DNA of 64,000 bases from contig DATLXN010000006.1 of assembly GCA_035575715.1 (NCBI GenBank), positions 62,001 through 126,000 of the forward strand, in the 5' to 3' direction. The stretch is from JACCSI01 sp035575715. Lineage in GTDB: Bacteria; Acidobacteriota; Vicinamibacteria; Vicinamibacterales; UBA2999. Position 1 is the first letter of the stretch. Every line of letters begins with the position of its first letter. The notes below the pieces were generated by a model. That model did no database searches and had not been told where the DNA came from. It was given only the letters and a program-made list of their open reading frames with translations. Below, one piece after another: positions 51,659 through 61,241 of this stretch. A program made the position numbers and the translations under genes.

Positions 51659-52930
51659 ATGCCTACGCCTTTTGCTTTGATGCAACGCGCTCTCGAAGTC
51701 GCTGATCCCGAAATCGCTGACGCCCTTCGCCGCGAAACCGAGCGGCAGCAGTCCGGGATCGAATTGATCGCATCCGAGAATTTCGTCAGCCGCGCGATTC
51801 TCGAGGCCGCCGGCTCGGTGCTCACCAACAAGTACGCGGAAGGCTATCCGGGTAAGCGCTACTACGGTGGCTGCGAGTTCGTCGATATCGCCGAATCACT
51901 GGCGATCAGTCGCGCGAAGTCGTTGTTCGGCGCCGAACACGCCAACGTGCAACCGCATTCGGGTGCGCAGGCCAACATGGCGGTCTATCTGACGCTGCTG
52001 AAGCCGGGGGACACCGTCCTGGGGATGAACCTCGCGCACGGCGGCCATCTGACGCACGGCCACCCGCTGAATTTTTCCGGCAAGCTCTACACCATCGTCC
52101 CCTACGGTGTGCGCCCGGAAGACGAACGGATCGATTACGACGAGCTGTCACGCCTCGCCGACGAACACCGGCCGAAGATGATCATGGTCGGCGCCAGTGC
52201 CTATCCGCGCGTGATTGAGTTCGAACGCATCGCCGAAGTCGCGCGTCGGGTCGGCGCGCCAATGGTCGTCGACATGGCGCATATTGCCGGCCTGGTCGCT
52301 GGCGGCGTGCATCCGAGCCCGGTCCCCCATGCTGACTTTGTGACGACGACGACGCATAAGACGTTACGCGGCCCGCGCGCCGGCCTGGTCCTGTGCCGCC
52401 AGCAGTACGCCAAGGATCTCGACCGCACGGTGTTCCCAGGGGTGCAAGGCGGTCCGCTGATGCACATCATCGCGGCCAAGGCGGTGTGCTTCAAGGAAGC
52501 CGCGACAGAGGAGTTCGCAAGTTATCAGCGGCAAATCGTCGTCAACGCCAAACGCCTTGCATCAAATCTGCAAGCTGCCGGTTTCCGGTTGGTCAGCGGC
52601 GGCACCGACAATCACTTGATGCTGGTCGACGTGTTTTCGAAAGGCGTCACCGGCAAAGTCGCCGAGGCCGCGCTCGACAAGGCCGGCATTACGGTCAACA
52701 AAAACGCGATCCCGTTCGACAAGAATCCGCCGATGGTTGCCAGCGGCATTCGGCTCGGCACGCCAGCCGTGACCACCCGCGGCATGGGCGAAACCGAAAT
52801 GGATCGCATCGCGGAGTTCATCGCCCGAGTACTGGCGGCGCCCGAGGACCAAGGTGTGTTGGACGCGGTGAAAGCGGAAGTCAAGCAGTTGTGCACGAAG
52901 TTCCCCCTCTATCCAGACCGCCAAGCCTGA
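51659..52930 (+). CDS. glyA: Serine hydroxymethyltransferase
   Basis: 423-residue PLP enzyme exchanging the hydroxymethyl group between serine and tetrahydrofolate, the main one-carbon source. Conserved blocks: GIELIASENFVSRAILEAAG, NKYAEGYPGKRYYGGCEFVD, and the PLP lysine in TTTTHKTLRGPRAGLVLC. Length and motifs normal. No clear ribosome-binding site. The 3' end overlaps the following helicase gene if that starts at GTG 52891. Confidence 0.97.
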   Translation: MPTPFALMQRALEVADPEIADALRRETERQQSGIELIASENFVSRAILEAAGSVLTNKYAEGYPGKRYYGGCEFVDIAESLAISRAKSLFGAEHANVQPHSGAQANMAVYLTLLKPGDTVLGMNLAHGGHLTHGHPLNFSGKLYTIVPYGVRPEDERIDYDELSRLADEHRPKMIMVGASAYPRVIEFERIAEVARRVGAPMVVDMAHIAGLVAGGVHPSPVPHADFVTTTTHKTLRGPRAGLVLCRQQYAKDLDRTVFPGVQGGPLMHIIAAKAVCFKEAATEEFASYQRQIVVNAKRLASNLQAAGFRLVSGGTDNHLMLVDVFSKGVTGKVAEAALDKAGITVNKNAIPFDKNPPMVASGIRLGTPAVTTRGMGETEMDRIAEFIARVLAAPEDQGVLDAVKAEVKQLCTKFPLYPDRQA

Positions 52931-54870
52931 CCGTCGATGAGGCGTTTGCCAACGACGGTCCGCTGGCCCGGGCGGTCGAGCAGTACGAGGCGCGCGCCGG
53001 GCAGTTGAAGATGGCCCGCGGCGTGGCCGAGGTCCTCGCCGATGGCGGCGTGCTGCTTGCCGAAGCCGGGACCGGCACTGGCAAGACGATGGCCTATCTG
53101 GTGCCGGCCATTCTCAGCGGTCAGCGAGTCCTGGTCTCCACGGGCACCAAGACATTGCAGGAGCAGATCTATTTCAAGGATCTGCCGGCGCTCGCGCACG
53201 CCCTACCAATCAAGTTCACCGCGGCGTACATGAAGGGCCGCAATAATTACCTCTGCCTCCATCGACTCGACCAGGCGAAGAGCAGCCTGACGCCGGGGAT
53301 CCTTGACTCCATCGCCGAGTGGGCAACGACCAGTGATACCGGCGATCGCGCCGAGCTCGAAGACCTTCCCGATGACAGCGGCATCTGGCCTGAGATCTCG
53401 GCCACCGCCGACACCTGTCTCGGGAGCGACTGCCCCCAATACGACGAGTGCTTCGTCACCCGCATGCGCCAGCGCGCGGCCGCCGCCGACGTGGTGATCG
53501 TCAATCACCATTTGCTGTGCGCGGACGCCTCGATTCGACAGAGCTCTTACGGTGAGGTGATCCCGGACTGCAAGCACCTGGTGCTCGACGAAGCGCATCA
53601 ACTCGAAGACGTGGCGACGCAGTATTTCGGCACCTCGGTCAGCAACTACCGGGTTGATGAACTCGTCCGCGACGGCGAGCGCATGCTCAAGGCCAACGTG
53701 ATTCCAGACCCTGATGGGGACGCGCAGCGGGCCGTATCGCGGGTCAGCGACCACGCGCGTAACTTCTTTGGCGATCTGGCCATGGCGCGACGGATGCGCG
53801 GCCGCTCCGGCGAAGAGCGCATGCGCATTGGTCCGGACTGGTTTGGCGACATCGTCAATGAAGGTGTCGCGTTATCCACGGCGCTCGATGGCTTCGAGGC
53901 GGTGATGTCGTTGGCCGGCGGCGGCGCCGGCACGCCCGCCTCGGGTCAATCGGCTAACGAAGATGCGATGACCCTGGCGCGGCGCGCCAGCGAATTACGG
54001 GAGGATCTGCAGTTCCTGCTCGCGGCATCGAATTCGGCTTACGTCTACTTTCTCGAATCGCGCGGACGCGGTGTCTTCCTGCGCGCGGCGCCGATTGATG
54101 TGTCGGCGATTATCAAGGAGCACGTGCTCGACCGCATGCGCGCCACCGTGCTGACCTCGGCGACGCTGGCCGTCGCCGGATCGTTTGAGTACGCGCGGCG
54201 CCGGCTTGGCATCGGCGAGGCGTCGGAATTGCGCGTGCCCTCGGAGTTTGATTTCGCGACCCAGAGCCTGCTGTATCTGCCGCGCAAGATGCCACAGCCG
54301 AAGTCGCCGGATTTCGCCGACGCGGTGTCTCACCAGGTTCGCGCGATTCTGCAGCGCACCGATGGTCGGGCGTTCGTCCTGTTCACCAGTTACGCCATGA
54401 TGCACGCCGTTTACGAGTCGCTGCTCGGTGCGATCGCGTTTCCGATGATCGTCCAGGGAACCGCGCCTCGCAGCGTCTTACTCAAGCAATTCCGCACGAC
54501 GCCACATGCTGTCCTGCTCGCGACGTCATCCTTCTGGCAGGGCGTTGACGTCGTCGGCGAGCAACTGAGTTGTGTGGTGATCGACAAGCTGCCGTTCGCC
54601 TCGCCCGGTGATCCGATTACCGCGGCCCGCATCGAGGCGATTAATGCAGATGGCGGTGACGCCTTCCAGGAGTATCAGGTGCCGCTGGCGATCCTGACCC
54701 TGTTGCAAGGACTCGGCCGCTTGATTCGCCATCGCAGCGACCGCGGCGTGCTGGCGGTTCTCGATCCGCGGCTTCGGACGATGGGCTACGGCCGGCGCTT
54801 TCTCGAGTCATTTCCGCCGTCGCCGATGACCCAGGACCTGGCCGAGATCGAGCGATTTTTCGCCTGTTGA
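52891..54870 (+). CDS. dinG: DinG/YoaA-type iron-sulphur DNA helicase
   Basis: About 659 residues, superfamily 2, XPD-like. Walker A (LLAEAGTGTGKTMAYLVPA), four cysteines for a 4Fe-4S cluster (one in NNYLCLHR and three in CLGSDCPQYDEC), DEAH box LVLDEAHQLEDVA, HD2 motifs (LLATSSFWQGVDVVGEQ and LLQGLGRLIRH). It unwinds DNA (D-loops, R-loops, damaged forks) 5' to 3'. Start is uncertain: GTG 52891 lies 40 bases inside glyA; the next good candidate is far inside the domain. Confidence 0.9.
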   Translation: MHEVPPLSRPPSLTVDEAFANDGPLARAVEQYEARAGQLKMARGVAEVLADGGVLLAEAGTGTGKTMAYLVPAILSGQRVLVSTGTKTLQEQIYFKDLPALAHALPIKFTAAYMKGRNNYLCLHRLDQAKSSLTPGILDSIAEWATTSDTGDRAELEDLPDDSGIWPEISATADTCLGSDCPQYDECFVTRMRQRAAAADVVIVNHHLLCADASIRQSSYGEVIPDCKHLVLDEAHQLEDVATQYFGTSVSNYRVDELVRDGERMLKANVIPDPDGDAQRAVSRVSDHARNFFGDLAMARRMRGRSGEERMRIGPDWFGDIVNEGVALSTALDGFEAVMSLAGGGAGTPASGQSANEDAMTLARRASELREDLQFLLAASNSAYVYFLESRGRGVFLRAAPIDVSAIIKEHVLDRMRATVLTSATLAVAGSFEYARRRLGIGEASELRVPSEFDFATQSLLYLPRKMPQPKSPDFADAVSHQVRAILQRTDGRAFVLFTSYAMMHAVYESLLGAIAFPMIVQGTAPRSVLLKQFRTTPHAVLLATSSFWQGVDVVGEQLSCVVIDKLPFASPGDPITAARIEAINADGGDAFQEYQVPLAILTLLQGLGRLIRHRSDRGVLAVLDPRLRTMGYGRRFLESFPPSPMTQDLAEIERFFAC

Positions 54871-54896
54871 CGTACACTCTTTCCAGGAGTTCCGAC

Positions 54897-55835
54897 ATGT
54901 TCAAAAAGCTTTTTGCTGCGGTGCTTGCCGTGGCTCTCGTGATCGGTGTCACCCCTGACGCGCTGGCCCAGACCGGCATGCTCAAGGGCAAGGTGGTCGA
55001 CGGCGAGGGCAAGCCTCTGCAGGGGGTCCTGGTCGCCATCGAATTCGCCGACGGCGTGACCCGCAAGTTCGACGTCAAGACCGACCGTCGTGGCGAGTTC
55101 ATCCAGATCGGCCTGGCGCCCGGCAACTACAAGGTGACGGCGACCCACGAGAAACTTGGCGCGATGGCCCAACCGGCACGGGTGCGGCTCGGTGCGACGG
55201 CCGAAGCGAATTTCAAGATGGTTCCCGGCGGTGGCGGCCCCGACCCCGCGGCGGCGGCTAAGGCCGCTGAATTGAAGAAGATGTTCGAAGATGGCGTGAC
55301 GGCGAGCCGAGCGAACAATCACGATGTCGCCATCGAACGATTCACGGCGGCGGCCGGCATCGTGCCGAACTGCTACGACTGTTACTACAACATCGGCTAT
55401 GCCTATCTGCAGAAAAAAGACGAGAAGCAGGCCGAAGTGGCATGGCTGAAATCGCTCGAACTCAAAGCCGATTACCCGGAGGCGCTCAACGCCCTGGCCA
55501 CGCTCTACAACAACCAGAAGCGATTTGACGAAGCCGCGGCGATGGGCGCCAAGGCCTCATCGGCTGGCGGCGGCGGGGGCAGCGCCGATGCCGTTTATAA
55601 CCAGGGCATCATCTTGTGGAACCAAGGCAAGATTGGCGAGGCCAAGGTCAAGTTCGAAGAGGCGCTCAAAGCCAACGCCGAGCATCCCGAAGCGAACTTC
55701 CAACTCGGGATGGCGCTACTCAACGAAGGCAAGGTGCCGGAGGCGGTCACCGCCTTCGAAAAATACCTGACGATCGCACCTACGGGCCAGTTTGCCGGGC
55801 AGGCGAAGGGCATGCTCGCGCAGCTGAAGAAGTGA
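54897..55835 (+). CDS. Secreted protein with carboxypeptidase-regulatory and TPR domains
   Basis: 312 residues from ATG 54897 with CAGGAG upstream. Signal peptide (LFAAVLAVALVIGVTPDALA), a carboxypeptidase-regulatory-like beta-sandwich (MLKGKVVDGEGKPLQGVLVA, ending about residue 110), an Ala-rich linker, and C-terminal TPR repeats (NCYDCYYNIGYAYLQKKDEK; AVYNQGIILWNQGKIGEAKV; ANFQLGMALLNEGKVPEAVT). Common design in Acidobacteriota; probably periplasmic and protein-binding. Coupled to yggS by a GTGA overlap. Confidence 0.88.
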   Translation: MFKKLFAAVLAVALVIGVTPDALAQTGMLKGKVVDGEGKPLQGVLVAIEFADGVTRKFDVKTDRRGEFIQIGLAPGNYKVTATHEKLGAMAQPARVRLGATAEANFKMVPGGGGPDPAAAAKAAELKKMFEDGVTASRANNHDVAIERFTAAAGIVPNCYDCYYNIGYAYLQKKDEKQAEVAWLKSLELKADYPEALNALATLYNNQKRFDEAAAMGAKASSAGGGGGSADAVYNQGIILWNQGKIGEAKVKFEEALKANAEHPEANFQLGMALLNEGKVPEAVTAFEKYLTIAPTGQFAGQAKGMLAQLKK

Positions 55836-56521
55836 ATGCGGTAGCGCAACAACTCCGTGCCATCCAGGCGCGCGTCGGCGAAGCTGCCGCGCGCGTCGGC
55901 CGCCCCGCCACCGACGTCCGCCTCATTGCGGTTTCCAAAACCTTCCCGATCGATGCGGTCCGCGCCGCATACGATGCCGGCCACCGCGACTTTGGCGAGA
56001 ATCGCGTCCAGGAGGCCCTGCAGAAAATCACGACTGGTGCCGATATGGAGATCCGCTGGCATCTGATCGGGCATCTACAGTCGAACAAGGCCAAGAAAGC
56101 CGCGGAACACTGCGCATACGTGCATGCCATCGATTCAATTGACGTCCTGACGCGCGTCGATCACGCGGCAGCGGCCGCGGGGACCGCCCCGCAGTTACTG
56201 GTGCAAGTCGACCTGGCGCTCGAGCCGACCAAGTATGGCGCCGGTCTGGACCAATTGCCGGGGATCTTCGACCAGGCCGCTCGCTGCACCGCCGCCAAGG
56301 TTGTCGGTCTGATGTTGTTGCCGCCTTTGGCCGAAAACCCGGAAGACGCGCGTCCTTGGTTCCGCCAGTTGCGCGGCGAGCGCGATCGATTGGTCGCCAT
56401 GGGCGTGCCCGCCCACCAGTTGGCGCATCTGTCGATGGGGATGAGCCACGACTTCGAAGTTGCCATCGAGGAAGGCGCGACGATGATTCGCGTCGGAACC
56501 GCGATATTTGGAAAGCGATAG
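55832..56521 (+). CDS. yggS: PLP-homeostasis protein YggS
   Basis: 229 residues from the GTG that overlaps the preceding stop. Alanine-racemase-like barrel with the PLP lysine in LIAVSKTFPIDAVRAAYDAG, DFGENRVQEALQK, WHLIGHLQSNKAK and LSMGMSHDFEVAIEEGATMI. The family controls free PLP and amino-acid balance; no catalytic reaction is certain. Its usual neighbours are cell-division genes, and divIVA follows here. Confidence 0.95.
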   Translation: MNAVAQQLRAIQARVGEAAARVGRPATDVRLIAVSKTFPIDAVRAAYDAGHRDFGENRVQEALQKITTGADMEIRWHLIGHLQSNKAKKAAEHCAYVHAIDSIDVLTRVDHAAAAAGTAPQLLVQVDLALEPTKYGAGLDQLPGIFDQAARCTAAKVVGLMLLPPLAENPEDARPWFRQLRGERDRLVAMGVPAHQLAHLSMGMSHDFEVAIEEGATMIRVGTAIFGKR

Positions 56522-56527
56522 GAATTT

Positions 56528-57094
56528 ATGAAAGTGACGCCTCTCGACCTGCGGCAACAGCGCTTTCAGACCGTCATGCGCGGCTATGACCGCGGCGAGG
56601 TCAATGCGTTTCTCGCCGAGGCAGCCGACGACTACGAAAACGCCCTGCGCGAGAACGATCGACTCCGCCAGGAACTCGGCAAGTCCGAGGCGGTCCTCAA
56701 CGAGCATCGCGGCCAGGAGAAAAACCTGCGCAACACCTTGCTGACCGCGCAGAAACTGGCGGACGAAATCAAAGAGAACGCCGGCGTCGAAGCCAGCCGC
56801 ATTCTTCGCGAAGCCGAAGGCCGCGCCGACCTCTTGCTGCAGAAGTGCCAGGTCCGCGTCGAAGGGGTCCAGCGTGAAATCGATGGACTCCGCCTGAAGC
56901 GCCGCGAGGTGGAAACCAGCCTCGAGGGGATCATCTCGACCTTGCACAACACCATCGAATTTGTCCGCGATCAGGATTCACGTCACCGCGACGAGAAAAT
57001 CCTGCTCCATCGGCCGCGCCAGGCCGACACGCCGACCGATGCGACGGTCGCTGCCCCGGTCGTCGAACCGGACGTGCGTTCGTCGCAGGGCTGA
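56528..57094 (+). CDS. divIVA: DivIVA-domain protein
   Basis: 188 residues: N-terminal DivIVA motif (VTPLDLRQQRFQTVMRGYDR GEV...), then a long coiled coil (about 35-150), and a Pro/Thr-rich tail. Such proteins sit at curved membranes and recruit other factors to poles or septa. The yggS-divIVA pairing is also found in Gram-positive division clusters; function in a diderm of this type is less known. Confidence 0.88.
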   Translation: MKVTPLDLRQQRFQTVMRGYDRGEVNAFLAEAADDYENALRENDRLRQELGKSEAVLNEHRGQEKNLRNTLLTAQKLADEIKENAGVEASRILREAEGRADLLLQKCQVRVEGVQREIDGLRLKRREVETSLEGIISTLHNTIEFVRDQDSRHRDEKILLHRPRQADTPTDATVAAPVVEPDVRSSQG

Positions 57095-57183
57095 TCGGCG
57101 AGGCCGGCGACGGTGCGCGCCTGACCCTTAAAGTGACGGCCTCACCGCCGCCGTCGCCACCAGCGTTGGCGCTGTACTCCACC

Positions 57184-58452
57184 ATGCACGCTGATTTCCT
57201 GATCGACTCGGCAGACCGCGTCTACACCTGTCGCGGTCCCGCGCCGCGGGTCGGCGCGCAGCAGCGCGACGCCGGGCTGATCGAGCGCGCATCGATCGCC
57301 GCCTTTGAAGGAACCATCGTCGCCATCGGAACGCCCGCGGATGTGCGCGACATGGTCACGCTCTCTGACGATGTGCGGGTGCTGTCTGGCGCAGGTACGA
57401 CGGTCGTCCCGGGATTTGTCGACTCGCATACGCACCTGGTCTTTGCCGGGGACCGACGCGATGAACTGCAGCGCCGACTAGCCGGTGCGAGCTATGCCGA
57501 TATTGCCGCCGCCGGTGGCGGCATCGTCAAAACCGTGACGGCCACCCGCACGGCTTCCGAAAATGAACTGGTCGAAAGCGCGTTGCCACGGCTGGCGGCA
57601 ATGTTGGCCTGTGGCACCACCACGGCGGAAGTGAAGAGCGGTTATGGCCTGGACACCGCGAGCGAGTTGCGAATGCTGCGAGCGATTCGCGAGCTCGATG
57701 CTCGGCAGCCGATTGAGCTCTCACCGACGTTCATGGGCGCGCACGAGATTCCTGTCGAATACCGGTCGCGCCGCGAGGATTACGTCGCGCTGCTGATCGA
57801 CGAGATGATTCCCGCCGTCGCCGCAGAATCACTGGCTGACTGGTGCGACGTGTTCTGCGAGCAGGGTGTGTTTACGCGCGAGGAATCGACCGCAATTCTC
57901 GAGGCGGGCAAGCGGCACGGTTTGCGGCCGCGGATTCACGCCGACGAATTAGCGCTGAGCGGAGGCGCGGCGGTCGCCGCGGCAGTTGGCGCCCGCTCGG
58001 CCGACCATTTGATCTTTGTCGACGAGCCGCACGCGAAGGCGATGGCCGAGGCAGGCGTAATCGCCACGCTGCTGCCGACGGCGGCGTTCTATCTCAAGCT
58101 CGGGCGATTTGCGCCAGCGCGGATGTTGCTTGAGCAGGGCGTTGCCGTGGCATTGGCGTCTGACGTGAACCCGGGTGGCGGCTTCTCGCCGTCGATGCCG
58201 TTTGTCATCACGTTGGCGTGCTTTGGGATGGGGATGACGCTGGAAGAAGCGCTGGTTGCAGCGACGATCAATGGCGCGGCGGCATTGGATCGCGCCGACC
58301 GTGTCGGCAGCCTCGAAGTCGGCAAGCAGATGGATGCCGTGATCATCGACGGCACGTTGGCGGACTTGCTGCGGGTGGGCGCACCGGTGATTCGGTCGGT
58401 GATCAAACGCTGCACGCCGGTGGCTGACCGCTCTGCACTGACCACAGCCTAG
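57184..58452 (+). CDS. hutI: Imidazolonepropionase
   Basis: 422-residue amidohydrolase of histidine breakdown; converts imidazolone-5-propionate to formiminoglutamate. Metal site VDSHTHLVFAGDR (HxH), GAHEIP (His), HADELALSGG (His) and LASDVNPGG (Asp) all present. ATG 57184 (MHADFLIDS) is preferred to GTG 57133 because the family starts there; the earlier frame is low-complexity Pro/Ser. No other hut gene in view. Ends four bases inside the convergent iolD. Confidence 0.94.
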   Translation: MHADFLIDSADRVYTCRGPAPRVGAQQRDAGLIERASIAAFEGTIVAIGTPADVRDMVTLSDDVRVLSGAGTTVVPGFVDSHTHLVFAGDRRDELQRRLAGASYADIAAAGGGIVKTVTATRTASENELVESALPRLAAMLACGTTTAEVKSGYGLDTASELRMLRAIRELDARQPIELSPTFMGAHEIPVEYRSRREDYVALLIDEMIPAVAAESLADWCDVFCEQGVFTREESTAILEAGKRHGLRPRIHADELALSGGAAVAAAVGARSADHLIFVDEPHAKAMAEAGVIATLLPTAAFYLKLGRFAPARMLLEQGVAVALASDVNPGGGFSPSMPFVITLACFGMGMTLEEALVAATINGAAALDRADRVGSLEVGKQMDAVIIDGTLADLLRVGAPVIRSVIKRCTPVADRSALTTA

Positions 58453-60317
58453 AAGAAATAGCGCTCGCCTTTGCTTCCCTCTTCCCAACTCTTGCGCGCG
58501 TCGCGGACAGCCTTCTGCTCGGACACCTCTGCAACCGCCACATCCCACCACGACTCGTAGCCACCGACACCCAACGACGGATCGACAGGAACGTAAATGA
58601 CTGTCGTTCGTTCTGCGGCGCGCGCGGCAACCAGCGCCGCGTCCAATGACGCGCGGTCCGTGACGCGATGCACGATCGCGCCGAGGGATTCCGCGTTGGT
58701 CGCCAGATCAACGGGCAATGACCCGCCGGTGAGCGCGCCGGTAACCGCGTCGCGATACCGATACTGCGTGCCGAACCCCCCAGACCCGACCGACCGTGAC
58801 AGCGCGCCGATGCTCGCGTAGCCCTGGCTGTCACACAGCACGATGGTCAGTTTGAAATCCTCCTGGATCGACGTGACGATCTCCTGCGCCATCATCAAAT
58901 AGGAGCCGTCGCCGACCATCACGTAGACCTCGCGCGAGGGATCGGCCATCTTGACGCCAAGCCCGCCAGCGATCTCATAGCCCATACACGAGTAGCCGTA
59001 CTCGAGGTGATAGGTGTTCGGCTGGTGGGCGCGCCAGAGCTTGTGCAGATCGCCAGGCAGACTTCCCGCCGCGCCAACGACGACGTCTTGCGGCTGAGCG
59101 AAGGCGTTGACCGCGCCGACCACCTCGGCCTGTGCAAATGGCACCACGCCTTGCGGCGCCACCACGTGATCGACTTCTGTGTTCCACTCGCGTGTGTGGC
59201 GTTCGACCGCGGCGCGGTAGGACGGCGAGGTTGCGAACCCGCGCAACTGCGGGGTCAGTTCGTCGAGCGCTGCACGAGCGTCGGCAATCACCGGAACGGC
59301 GGCGTGTTTGAACGCGTCCAGTTCGCACACGTTAATCGAGATAAAGCGCACGCCCTGGACTCCGAACGCCGTCTTCGACATCGTGGTGAAGTCGCTCAAG
59401 CGCGTGCCGATGGCGATGACCACATCGGCTTCACGTGCGGCGCGGTTGGCCGCGAGCGTCCCGGTCACACCGACCGCACCGAGTGCCTGCGGATGGTTCC
59501 ACGCGATCGCACTCTTCCCCGCCTGCGTTTCGCAGACGGCGATGCCAGTCGCCTCGGCGAACGTCTGCAACGCCGCAGACGCCTCGCTATACAGGACACC
59601 GCCGCCGGCGATGATCAGCGGTCGCTTCGCCGCGCGAATCAGCTGCACCGCTCGTGACAACGCGCTGGCATCTCCGCGCGGGCGTTGAATATGCCAGTCG
59701 CGCTCGTCGAACATTGCTGCCGGATAGTCGAACGCTTCGACCTGTGTGTCTTGGGGCAGCGCCAGCGTGACAGCTCCCGTTTCAGCCGGCGATGTCAGCA
59801 CCCGCATCGCTTCGGGTAACGCGCTAATCAACTGCTCCGGGCGGTAAATGCGATCCCAATAGCGCGACACCGGCCGGAAGCAGTCATTGACTGAGATGTC
59901 CTGCGTCAAGGAAGACTCGAGCTGTTGCAACACCGGCGTCGGGGCACGATTGGCGAAAATGTCTCCTGGCAGCAACAGCACCGGCAAGCGATTGATCGTC
60001 GCGCCCGCGGCCCCGGTCACCATATTGGTCGCGCCGGGGCCGATCGATGTCGTGCACGCGAACGTGCGCAGGCGATTGGACATTTTTGCGAACGCCGCAG
60101 CGGTATGGACCATCGCCTGCTCATTGCGGCACTGGTAGTAACGCATCCGATCGCTCATTTGATCGAGCGCCTGCCCGACGCCGGCGACGTTGCCATGCCC
60201 GAAGATCCCGAACATCCCGCCGAAAAAGCGTTGCCGCTGGCCGTCTCGCTCGCTGTGCTGAACGCTGAGATACCGGACCAGAGCTTGCGCCATCGTCAAT
60301 CGCACTGTGGACGCCAC
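58449..60317 (-). CDS. iolD: Trihydroxycyclohexane-1,2-dione hydrolase
   Basis: 622-residue thiamine-diphosphate enzyme of inositol breakdown, opening the ring of 3D-(3,5/4)-trihydroxycyclohexane-1,2-dione to 5-deoxy-glucuronate. Signs: STVRLTMAQALVRYLSVQH start, CTTSIGPGATNMVTGAAGAT (substrate half), and the ThDP signature YVMVGDGSYLMMAQEIVTSI (GDGS). GTG start; TAGAAT ends six bases upstream (60329-60324), suggesting leaderless transcription independent of the genes upstream. Confidence 0.95.
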   Translation of the reverse strand: MASTVRLTMAQALVRYLSVQHSERDGQRQRFFGGMFGIFGHGNVAGVGQALDQMSDRMRYYQCRNEQAMVHTAAAFAKMSNRLRTFACTTSIGPGATNMVTGAAGATINRLPVLLLPGDIFANRAPTPVLQQLESSLTQDISVNDCFRPVSRYWDRIYRPEQLISALPEAMRVLTSPAETGAVTLALPQDTQVEAFDYPAAMFDERDWHIQRPRGDASALSRAVQLIRAAKRPLIIAGGGVLYSEASAALQTFAEATGIAVCETQAGKSAIAWNHPQALGAVGVTGTLAANRAAREADVVIAIGTRLSDFTTMSKTAFGVQGVRFISINVCELDAFKHAAVPVIADARAALDELTPQLRGFATSPSYRAAVERHTREWNTEVDHVVAPQGVVPFAQAEVVGAVNAFAQPQDVVVGAAGSLPGDLHKLWRAHQPNTYHLEYGYSCMGYEIAGGLGVKMADPSREVYVMVGDGSYLMMAQEIVTSIQEDFKLTIVLCDSQGYASIGALSRSVGSGGFGTQYRYRDAVTGALTGGSLPVDLATNAESLGAIVHRVTDRASLDAALVAARAAERTTVIYVPVDPSLGVGGYESWWDVAVAEVSEQKAVRDARKSWEEGSKGERYFF

Positions 60318-60336
60318 GGCGGGATTCTAACGGGCT

Positions 60337-60377
60337 TTTCGTCTTTCGTCTTTCGTCTTTCGTCTTCGCCTTCGTCT
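60337..60377. repeat. TTTCGTC tandem repeat
   Basis: CTTTTCGTCTTTCGTCTTTC and on to GTCTTCGCCTTCGTCT: four to five 7-base units between iolD and the DUF1206 gene; the stop codon of DUF1206 lies at its edge. Confidence 0.8.
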
Positions 60378-61197
60378 ACAAGCGCGCGTAGCGAGCGTGG
60401 AGCAACTGAAAGAGCCCGAAGCACATCAAGCCGAGCGCGATGGTGCCGAGCAACCAGCCGCCGTACGGTTGGCTGAGCAAGGACCACAGCGAATCACGGT
60501 AGCCGGCGGCTTCCGACGCGCGTTCCTCGAACCCGGCGCGCGCCAGCGCAAATCCCATGACCAGCAGGACTACGGCGCGGCCACCAATGCCGGCACGACC
60601 GAGCGGCACCATCCACGGCACTTCGCGCTCCACCATGCGCCGATCGGTATCGTCATCAAACTTTCCTTGCCACGCCATTTTGATCTGGAGAATTCCGTAG
60701 ACCGCGATGCCGATGCCAACCAGTACAAGAAACCACGAGCCGAGCGGAAATCGCATGACGTTTTGCGCGCTCTTTTCGGCTGAGGTCGACGTGTCGCCCC
60801 TCTCGCCGAGGACAATGCGTAGGGCTTCCACGCCAACCATTCCGTAGACGGCGCCTTTGACCATCGCCAGCGATCGATCGATCCAGCCACGGACCCCGCC
60901 GCCCTTGCGGCGCGCGTCAACGATGGCGACAAAGATCTCCCAGCCGGCGTAGGCCAGGATGCCGACGCCGATGACGGCGAGCAGGATCAGGCCAAAGGGT
61001 TGCCGCAAGAGTGTTCGCAGCACACCACTGGCATCGATCAGGCGGCCGCCGTCGAAGCCGAAGGCGAGACGAAACGCGAGGAGCCCAATCAGCAAGTAGA
61101 TGATGCCTTTGGCGGCATAACCAACGCGGACCATCCCGCGGACCCATGGTTTGAGGTCAGCGGGCACAGTGGTGGGGATCTGGGTCGAAGCAGGCAT
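60376..61197 (-). CDS. DUF1206-family membrane protein
   Basis: 273 residues from ATG 61197 (MPASTQIP). Six membrane helices arranged as three DUF1206 repeats (VGYAAKGIIYLLIGLLAFRL; MVKGAVYGMVGVEALRIVLG; GRAVVLLVMGFALARAGFEE). Function not known. It lies between a transaldolase-like gene and iolD in an inositol gene run, where such a protein is not part of the known pathway. TTG at 61245, overlapping the previous stop, is an alternative start. Confidence 0.85.
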   Translation of the reverse strand: MPASTQIPTTVPADLKPWVRGMVRVGYAAKGIIYLLIGLLAFRLAFGFDGGRLIDASGVLRTLLRQPFGLILLAVIGVGILAYAGWEIFVAIVDARRKGGGVRGWIDRSLAMVKGAVYGMVGVEALRIVLGERGDTSTSAEKSAQNVMRFPLGSWFLVLVGIGIAVYGILQIKMAWQGKFDDDTDRRMVEREVPWMVPLGRAGIGGRAVVLLVMGFALARAGFEERASEAAGYRDSLWSLLSQPYGGWLLGTIALGLMCFGLFQLLHARYARL

Positions 61198-61241
61198 GGT
61201 GTGGGTCGCCAGGTTGCATAGACTGTTCCACCGCCGAACGA

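Noticed and set aside
52393..52890. Helicase start inside glyA
   Set aside because: Would be read out of frame through conserved glyA sequence; homology starts after 52891.
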